Origin: Desulfovibrionaceae bacterium UBA3823
Lineage (GTDB): Bacteria > Desulfobacterota > Desulfovibrionia > Desulfovibrionales > Desulfovibrionaceae
Assembly: GCA_002369295.1 (NCBI GenBank)
Contig: DFDR01000006.1
Span: forward strand, 1 to 10,532
Direction: 5' to 3'
Length of the DNA: 10,532 nt
The notes beneath the pieces are model-generated. The model was not told where the DNA came from, did no database searches, and saw nothing but the letters and a program-made list of their open reading frames with translations. Made by a program: the position numbers and the translations under genes. This document shows positions 6,511 through 10,532 of the stretch, in pieces. Numbering within the stretch: the stretch's first letter is position 1; every line of letters starts with the position of its first letter.

Positions 6511-8704
6511 GCATCCCTTCCTTGCCGGCTGGCTCTTCCTGGCCGGCCTCGGCTCCGCGCGCTTCCTCCCCGCCGTCCAGGGCGCCGCAGGAGGCTAGGA
6601 GCCGCAGGGCCTTGCCGGCCAGCGCAAAGCTGTCCAGCAGGGGCTCTGCCGCCAGGGCCACGGCACGGCCTGCCTCGTCGAAGTGGCGGGAGGCAATTTC
6701 GGCCACGTCGGCTTCCCGGCGCTGGGCCGCCCTGGCCCAGATTTCCGCCAGGCGCAGGGCGCGCCTGGCCCGGCCCTGGCCCGCGCCCCTGCTCCGCACA
6801 AGGTCCATGGCCTGCAGCAGCCAGACCGCAAGGGCCTTGGCCTGCGAAGCCATTGCGCTGGCCTGGCAGAGCAGGCCTGCGGCGCTGAGCGTCCCGCCGG
6901 CCCTGGCTATGCGGACGCCTGCCTGCTGACGAAGTTCCCCGATCAGACGCTCGTAGCGCAGGACGCTGGCCGCGTCGGTCCTGCGGAACCGGACAAGGCA
7001 CAGTTCCGAGGCGGCTTTCGCAAGACATCCCTTGATCTGGTTCAGCGATTCCGCCAGCGCGCCGAAGGCGGCGGAATCCGCGCGTCCTGCGGCCTCCAGG
7101 CGCTCAAGCCGGTACTGGAGGCTGTCGGCCTGCTGGCCTATGTCCCGTGCCAGCCCGGCGCAGGCCAGGACAAGGGCGAGTCCGGACAGGCCGGGCTCGG
7201 CCTCGCACAGGGCGCGTCTTGCGCTTTCAAGGCCGTCTGCCGTGCGGCGGGGAGCCTGGCCTTCGTCAAGTGCCCCGCCGGCGCGCGCATAGGCTGACAG
7301 CACCAGATCAAGGCTGCGGGCAAAGAGCTGCTCGCCCTCCCGCCCCTGACAGACGGGGCCTTCCGGGGCAGGCTGGGCGTCCGGGGCGAAAGGGATGCCG
7401 GGCTCAGGCCGTCGGCAGATCCCGGAAGGTGCGGGGCGGCGTTCCGCTTTCCCATGAACGGACGCCGCCCCGCCAGCCGGGGACGCCCCATCCCCGAGCA
7501 GCGGAAGAAGATGCGGAAAGACGCTGAGCGAGCGGGCGAGCACGCCCTGCATGGCGGCGATGAGCACCCCGAAATTGGTGGCCTCAACGCCGCATCTGGT
7601 CGCGCAGCGTATGCGGCTGGCCGCTTCGCGGGGGCTGAGCATGCAGCCGCCGCAGCAGACCACCAGGGCATAGGGGGAGCAGTCGTCCGGAAACTCGCGC
7701 CCCGACACGGTCTTGAACTGGAGATTCTTGCCGGTGCTCTGCCTGAGCCAGCGCGGAATCTTGACCGTGCCGATGTCCCCGCACTGCCTGTGGTGCGTGC
7801 ATCCTTCGGCGATGAGCACCGTGTCGCCGTCCTTGAGCCGGCCCGCCATGGCCACGCCCCGTACAGCCTCCTCAAGAAAGCCCTTGCGGCGCGCCATGAG
7901 GATGGAGAACGATGTCAGGGGAACGCTTTCGGGAACGGCCTGGGCAGCCTTGGCAAAGACCTGGCTGTCGGTCACGGCGCAGGCGGGCAGCGCCTTCAGG
8001 CCGGCGAGGGCCTGGGCGATGCCGTCTTCCTTGACGACGAGGGCGCGGGCGCCGGCATCGAGAATGTCGCGTATTGCCTGCTGCTGGGGAAGAATGAGGC
8101 GCCCCTTGGGAGCCGCGGAGTCGACGGGCACTATGAGCAGCACCGTCGAGCCCGGCTGGACGAGGCCTTCGACGAGGCCTGGTGCCTCCCCGGCCGGCCG
8201 CTTCACGGCGCAGACGGCCTCCCGCAGTGCGCGCACGCCCCAGCCCTTGAGGGCGCTGGTCCAGATTTCGGGAATCTCGGCCTCGGTGTCGTCGCGGGGA
8301 CATTCGGCAAGCTGATCCGCCTTGCTCCGCGCCCTGACGCAGGGGACGCCCTCCCGCCTGAAGGCGGAGAGCAGGTCTTTTTCCACCTTGGAAAGATCCT
8401 TCTGGGCGTCCGTGACCAGCACCGCCACGTCGGCGGCGGCCATGGCTTCGAAAGCCTTCTTCTTCCGCAGGTCTCCGAGGCCGCCCTCGTCGTCGATGCC
8501 CGGCGTGTCGGTCACGAGCACCGGTCCCAGAGGAAGCAGCTCCATGGCCTTGGACACGGGGTCGGTGGTGGTGCCGGCAACGGGGGAGACGATGCACAGG
8601 TTCTGGCCGAGGAAGGCGTTGACCAGGCTGGACTTGCCGGCATTGCGCAGGCCAAAGAAGGCAATGCGGATCCGCTCGCCTGAAGGGGTGTCGTTAAGCG
8701 TCAT
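6503..8704 (-). CDS. hydF: [FeFe]-hydrogenase H-cluster maturation GTPase HydF with a long C-terminal extension
   Basis: HydF is the scaffold on which the diiron subcluster is completed before transfer to apo-HydA; its GTPase activity modulates interaction with HydE and HydG. Residues 1-170 are the GTPase domain: P-loop GLRNAGKSS at 18-26, DTPG at 66-69, TSAL at 149-152. The G4 motif is SKAD (127-130) in place of NKxD. Residues about 180-403 are the dimerisation and cluster domains. The cluster motif has CTH at 302-304, but the usual HCxxC reads CCGGC (350-354), a His-to-Cys change. Normal HydF is about 400 residues; this product is 733. Residues 404-455 are a Pro/Ala-rich linker. Residues 456-708 are largely helical and unrecognised, and the tail is acidic. 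No stop or convincing internal start separates the parts. The ATG at 8704 has GGAGGAG upstream and overlaps hydE by 11 bases. Family call secure; the role of the extension is unknown. Confidence 0.95.
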   Translation of the reverse strand: MTLNDTPSGERIRIAFFGLRNAGKSSLVNAFLGQNLCIVSPVAGTTTDPVSKAMELLPLGPVLVTDTPGIDDEGGLGDLRKKKAFEAMAAADVAVLVTDAQKDLSKVEKDLLSAFRREGVPCVRARSKADQLAECPRDDTEAEIPEIWTSALKGWGVRALREAVCAVKRPAGEAPGLVEGLVQPGSTVLLIVPVDSAAPKGRLILPQQQAIRDILDAGARALVVKEDGIAQALAGLKALPACAVTDSQVFAKAAQAVPESVPLTSFSILMARRKGFLEEAVRGVAMAGRLKDGDTVLIAEGCTHHRQCGDIGTVKIPRWLRQSTGKNLQFKTVSGREFPDDCSPYALVVCCGGCMLSPREAASRIRCATRCGVEATNFGVLIAAMQGVLARSLSVFPHLLPLLGDGASPAGGAASVHGKAERRPAPSGICRRPEPGIPFAPDAQPAPEGPVCQGREGEQLFARSLDLVLSAYARAGGALDEGQAPRRTADGLESARRALCEAEPGLSGLALVLACAGLARDIGQQADSLQYRLERLEAAGRADSAAFGALAESLNQIKGCLAKAASELCLVRFRRTDAASVLRYERLIGELRQQAGVRIARAGGTLSAAGLLCQASAMASQAKALAVWLLQAMDLVRSRGAGQGRARRALRLAEIWARAAQRREADVAEIASRHFDEAGRAVALAAEPLLDSFALAGKALRLLASCGALDGGEEARGAEAGQEEPAGKEGMHA

Positions 8705-9776
8705 GTTCTCCTCCTGCGGCGCTTCCGCCGGCCAGGGGCATCCAGTCGCCCCGGCCCTGCCCCGGGCGGTATCCCATGGCCTCGACTTCAGCCCTGAGGC
8801 TGGCCAGGCTGGCTTCGCCGGACGTCCTGGGCTTGCCGTCGTAGATGGCGTAGTCGGCCTTGAACTCGTCGGGGGTGAAATTCGGCATGAGCACGTTGCA
8901 GCCGGAAAGGATGCCCTGGCGGCAGCCGCTGGGATCGAGGGTCCGCAGGGCCGTCGTCGCCGGCAGCAGAACATCGGGCAGCATGAGCCGGCAGACCGCG
9001 AGCAGAAAGAGCGTCAGGCCGGCGTCCCCCGGAGACATGCCGGCAAAGGGGGTGCCGGCGGCCGGCAGGAAGGGGCCGATGCCGATCATGTGCGGCCTGA
9101 AGGACTGCATGAAGGCCAGGTCCCTGGCCAGGGCCGTCGCCGTCTGCCCCGGCGTGCCGACCATCATGCCGCAGCCGGTCTGGAAGCCGATGTCCTTGAG
9201 GGCGTGCAGGCACGCCATCCTGTTCCACCAGCTCTGCCGTTCGCCGTGCAGCTGCCTGTAGTGGGCCGGGTCCGCCGTCTCGTGGCGCAGCAGGTAGCGC
9301 GAGGCGCCGGCTTCGAAAAACTTGCGGTAGCCTCCGAGACTTTTCTCGCCGAAGGAAAGGGTGACGGCCGCGCCGGGAAAGGACGCGAGCAGGCTCCTGA
9401 CAAGACCGGCTATCCTTTCGTCCGTCAGGGCCGGATCTTCGCCGCCCTGCAGCACGAAGGTACGGATGCCGAGGCGGTAGGCCTGCCCGCAGCAGGCATG
9501 GATAGCCTCCTCGTCCATGCGGTACCGGCGAAGCGCCGCATTCTCCCGTCTGAGGCCGCAGTAGCGGCAGTCCCGGCTGCAGACGTTCGTCGTCTCCACG
9601 ATGGCGCGGAAGTGGACGGTGCGCCCGAAGCGCAGCGCGGCGAGCTCGCCGGCTCTGGCCCTAGCCTCCTGCCGCAGGCTCCGGCTTTTGTCGAGCAGAA
9701 GCCTCTCGAACTCCGCCTCGGAGAGCGGGGCTCCGGCGCAGAGCCGGTCGAAAGCCTGGGCAGCGGCAGCGTTCAT
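8694..9776 (-). CDS. hydE: [FeFe]-hydrogenase maturase HydE (radical SAM)
   Basis: HydE is a radical S-adenosylmethionine enzyme that acts on the Fe(CO)2CN-cysteine product of HydG to make the precursor of the H-cluster diiron site. Its 360 residues match the family length. Cys66, Cys70 and Cys73 (CSRDCRYC, CX3CX2C) bind the SAM [4Fe-4S] cluster. GGED at 111-114 is the SAM amino-group motif, and the RHETADP stretch at 164-170 and MPNFTPDEF at 297-305 are typical of HydE. The second, non-essential cluster site seen in Thermotoga maritima HydE is absent: the segment after YDGK (312-315) has no cysteines. Biotin synthase or ThiH-type enzymes are less likely given the hydAB and hydF neighbours. 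The ATG at 9776 has AAGGAA 5 bases upstream. The gene follows a 212-base gap after hydB and overlaps hydF by 11 bases. Confidence 0.95.
   Translation of the reverse strand: MNAAAAQAFDRLCAGAPLSEAEFERLLLDKSRSLRQEARARAGELAALRFGRTVHFRAIVETTNVCSRDCRYCGLRRENAALRRYRMDEEAIHACCGQAYRLGIRTFVLQGGEDPALTDERIAGLVRSLLASFPGAAVTLSFGEKSLGGYRKFFEAGASRYLLRHETADPAHYRQLHGERQSWWNRMACLHALKDIGFQTGCGMMVGTPGQTATALARDLAFMQSFRPHMIGIGPFLPAAGTPFAGMSPGDAGLTLFLLAVCRLMLPDVLLPATTALRTLDPSGCRQGILSGCNVLMPNFTPDEFKADYAIYDGKPRTSGEASLASLRAEVEAMGYRPGQGRGDWMPLAGGSAAGGEHDA
8708..8714 (-). promoter_or_regulatory. Ribosome binding site deciding the hydF start
   Basis: GGAGGAG lies 3 bases before the ATG at 8704. The open frame continues upstream to 8974 but gives only low-complexity sequence without GTPase homology; the P-loop follows this ATG closely. 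The site lies inside the 3' end of hydE, just upstream of its stop. Confidence 0.7.
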
Positions 9777-9858
9777 GGCGTTCCTTGGGGCGTGGCGACG
9801 GGGTTTTTCCTAACGACAGTGATGGACAAAGAGGGGCAGTCAAGGTAGGCTAAATTGT

Positions 9859-9875
9859 CCTGCCGGCATGGCAGG
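9859..9875 (-). other. Small hairpin in the hydB-hydE gap
   Basis: A 6-base inverted repeat (CCTGCC / GGCAGG) with a 5-base loop. In the transcribed direction it follows the strong 13-base hairpin at 9880-9912 and precedes ACAATTT. It may be part of a termination or processing region; by itself it is weak. Confidence 0.35.
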
Positions 9876-9879
9876 CCAT

Positions 9880-9912
9880 AAAGCCGGCACGGCTCAGGAC
9901 CGTGCCGGCTTT
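9880..9912 (-). terminator. Perfect 13-base-pair hairpin after hydAB (putative terminator or processing signal)
   Basis: Bases 9880-9892 and 9900-9912 are perfect reverse complements around a 7-base loop. The stem is GC-rich with A residues at one foot and T residues at the other, the shape of an intrinsic terminator. In the hydB direction only three T residues follow, so termination may be partial; on the plus strand the run is four. It lies 77 bases past the hydB stop. Partial termination would give more hydAB than maturation transcript, which makes biological sense but is not shown. Confidence 0.6.
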
Positions 9913-9930
9913 TCAGGAGCTCACATCGCG

Positions 9931-9967
9931 GCATGGGGCCGTTCCAGGCAACGGACGGCACCCATGC
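9931..9967 (-). other. Nested stem-loop between hydB and the 13-base-pair hairpin
   Basis: An outer 7-base inverted repeat (GCATGGG at 9931-9937, CCCATGC at 9961-9967) encloses an inner 5-base one (CCGTT at 9939-9943, AACGG at 9950-9954). It starts 21 bases past the hydB stop codon. It could protect the hydAB message 3' end or form part of an attenuator; no known family is recognised. Confidence 0.4.
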
Positions 9968-9988
9968 GCCCTGAAAGATCGGCAGGAC

Positions 9989-10414
9989 CTATTCGTGCCC
10001 GTATGTCTTGATCATGTGCGGGATGTACCCGTCCTCGTACATGTACGGGTTGTTCTTGAATTCCTTCTCGCGCTTGTTGGGGTAGGCGCCTTCGGCCACA
10101 AGCTTCTTGATGCCTGCGGAGCGGTCGTACCACTTGGTGTGCAGATCCTCTTCCGCCTTGTGGCTCAGGGGCTTCTCGTAGTAGCGCTCGTACATGAGCT
10201 TGACCTGGGCGTTGTCCTGGGATGCGCGGTGGGGGAATTCGCTGGCGTCGGCGTCGGACTTGTAGACCGAGTTGATGCGGTCGGCCATGTAGCCTTTGAT
10301 CTCCTTGACGGCGGCGTAGGCCTTGCTGGCCGTGCGCACGCCGAGGAGCAGGCCACCGGAGAGGATGCAGCAGGCCTTGAGAAAGCCGCGGCGCGTGATG
10401 TTGGCTATAGACAT
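9989..10414 (-). CDS. hydB: Periplasmic [FeFe]-hydrogenase small subunit HydB
   Basis: HydB wraps around the catalytic subunit HydA in the periplasm and carries the export signal for the pair. The 141-residue precursor begins with a twin-arginine signal: TRRGFLK at 7-13, a hydrophobic stretch at 14-26, and a likely cleavage after SKAYA near residue 34. The mature part has the hallmark small-subunit sequence: YMADRINSVY, RASQDNAQVK, YYEKPLSHKAE and LHTKWYD. These match the Desulfovibrio subunit and the corresponding C-terminal domain of single-chain [FeFe]-hydrogenases. Mature HydB has no cysteine and binds no cluster. The ATG has an AAGGAG site, and the gap to the hydA stop is 11 bases, so hydA and hydB are co-transcribed. 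HydA lacks its own Tat signal in this family and is thought to be exported together with HydB. Confidence 0.95.
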   Translation of the reverse strand: MSIANITRRGFLKACCILSGGLLLGVRTASKAYAAVKEIKGYMADRINSVYKSDADASEFPHRASQDNAQVKLMYERYYEKPLSHKAEEDLHTKWYDRSAGIKKLVAEGAYPNKREKEFKNNPYMYEDGYIPHMIKTYGHE

Positions 10415-10425
10415 GTCTTCGCTCC

Positions 10426-10532
10426 TTAGGCCTGCTCGCCGCTGGCTTCGGCGAGGCGCCTGCGCAGGTTGGCGTAGAGGCTGGTGGCCTTGCGCTCGGC
10501 AGATTCAAGCAGAGTCGGCATGAGCGGCTGGC
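10426..10532 (-). CDS. hydA: [FeFe]-hydrogenase large (catalytic) subunit HydA, C-terminal fragment
   Basis: The last 34 codons and the TAA stop are visible; the rest lies beyond the right edge. The fragment starts QPLMPTLLESAER and continues into an Arg/Ala-rich helix ending ASGEQA. In [FeFe]-hydrogenases QP follows the GGG of the last H-cluster motif, and Desulfovibrio HydA ends with a similar MPxxLEA segment and basic helix. The Desulfovibrio large subunit is known to lose a C-terminal peptide of roughly this helix on maturation. The 11-base spacing to hydB supports the assignment. No catalytic residue is visible. Confidence 0.87.
   Translation of the reverse strand, partial: QPLMPTLLESAERKATSLYANLRRRLAEASGEQA

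Noticed and set aside
8705..8974. Upstream extension of hydF to 8974
   Set aside because: The added residues are Arg/Pro/Ala-rich and lie inside hydE. The ATG at 8704 has a strong ribosome binding site and HydF homology starts there.
9838..9843. TTGACT as a -35 box for a hydE promoter on the minus strand
   Set aside because: No acceptable -10 box lies at 16-18 bases; the nearest candidate, TCGTTA, is 21 bases away. A separate hydE promoter remains possible but is not supported.
8322..9848. 508-codon open frame on the plus strand
   Set aside because: It is antisense to hydE and the start of hydF, and its product has no recognisable motif. The same applies to the other long plus-strand frames in the window.
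456..10532. Mobile element, CRISPR array or tRNA/rRNA gene
   Set aside because: I saw no transposase, integrase, spaced direct repeats, tRNA-like fold or rRNA sequence. Genes occupy almost all of the window.

Overview
The window is a GC-rich, densely packed stretch from what is most likely a sulfate-reducing deltaproteobacterium of the Desulfovibrionaceae. The best evidence is the hydA-hydB pair at the right end: the end of an [FeFe]-hydrogenase large subunit followed by a separate small subunit with its own twin-arginine signal. That two-subunit periplasmic layout is typical of Desulfovibrio. Every gene I can support is on the minus strand, so transcription runs from high to low coordinates.

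Layout in transcription order: hydA (last 34 codons, 10532-10426), hydB (10414-9989), a 212-base gap with three potential hairpins (9988-9777), hydE (9776-8694), and hydF (8704-6503). Six nitrogenase-like genes follow as two consecutive H-D-K sets: H1 (6510-5734), D1 (5737-4376), K1 (4379-3210), H2 (3216-2449), D2 (2462-1155) and K2 (1158-46). The first 13 codons of a HypC-like protein (41-1) end the window. From hydE to K2 each gene overlaps the next by 4 to 14 bases, and only 4 bases separate K2 from the HypC-like gene. These eight genes therefore look like one translationally coupled operon.

HydA and HydB form the exported hydrogenase. HydE is a radical SAM enzyme and HydF a GTPase scaffold; both build the diiron subcluster of the H-cluster. 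HydG, which supplies CO and cyanide in the known pathway, is not in the window. HydF is unusual: its conserved HCxxC cluster motif reads CCGGC, its G4 motif reads SKAD instead of NKxD, and about 330 residues of unrecognised, mostly helical sequence are fused to its C-terminus.

The six nitrogenase-like genes are the main point of interest. The two H proteins keep the P-loop and both cluster cysteines of NifH. The D and K proteins keep the component-1 fold signature but are shorter than NifD and NifK, and the two sets differ in which cysteines they retain. This suggests an ancient duplication with specialisation, as for NifDK and NifEN. Coupling to hydE-hydF on one side and to a HypC-like gene on the other suggests a role in metallocofactor assembly or reductive activation. 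That is inference; no substrate can be read from the sequence.
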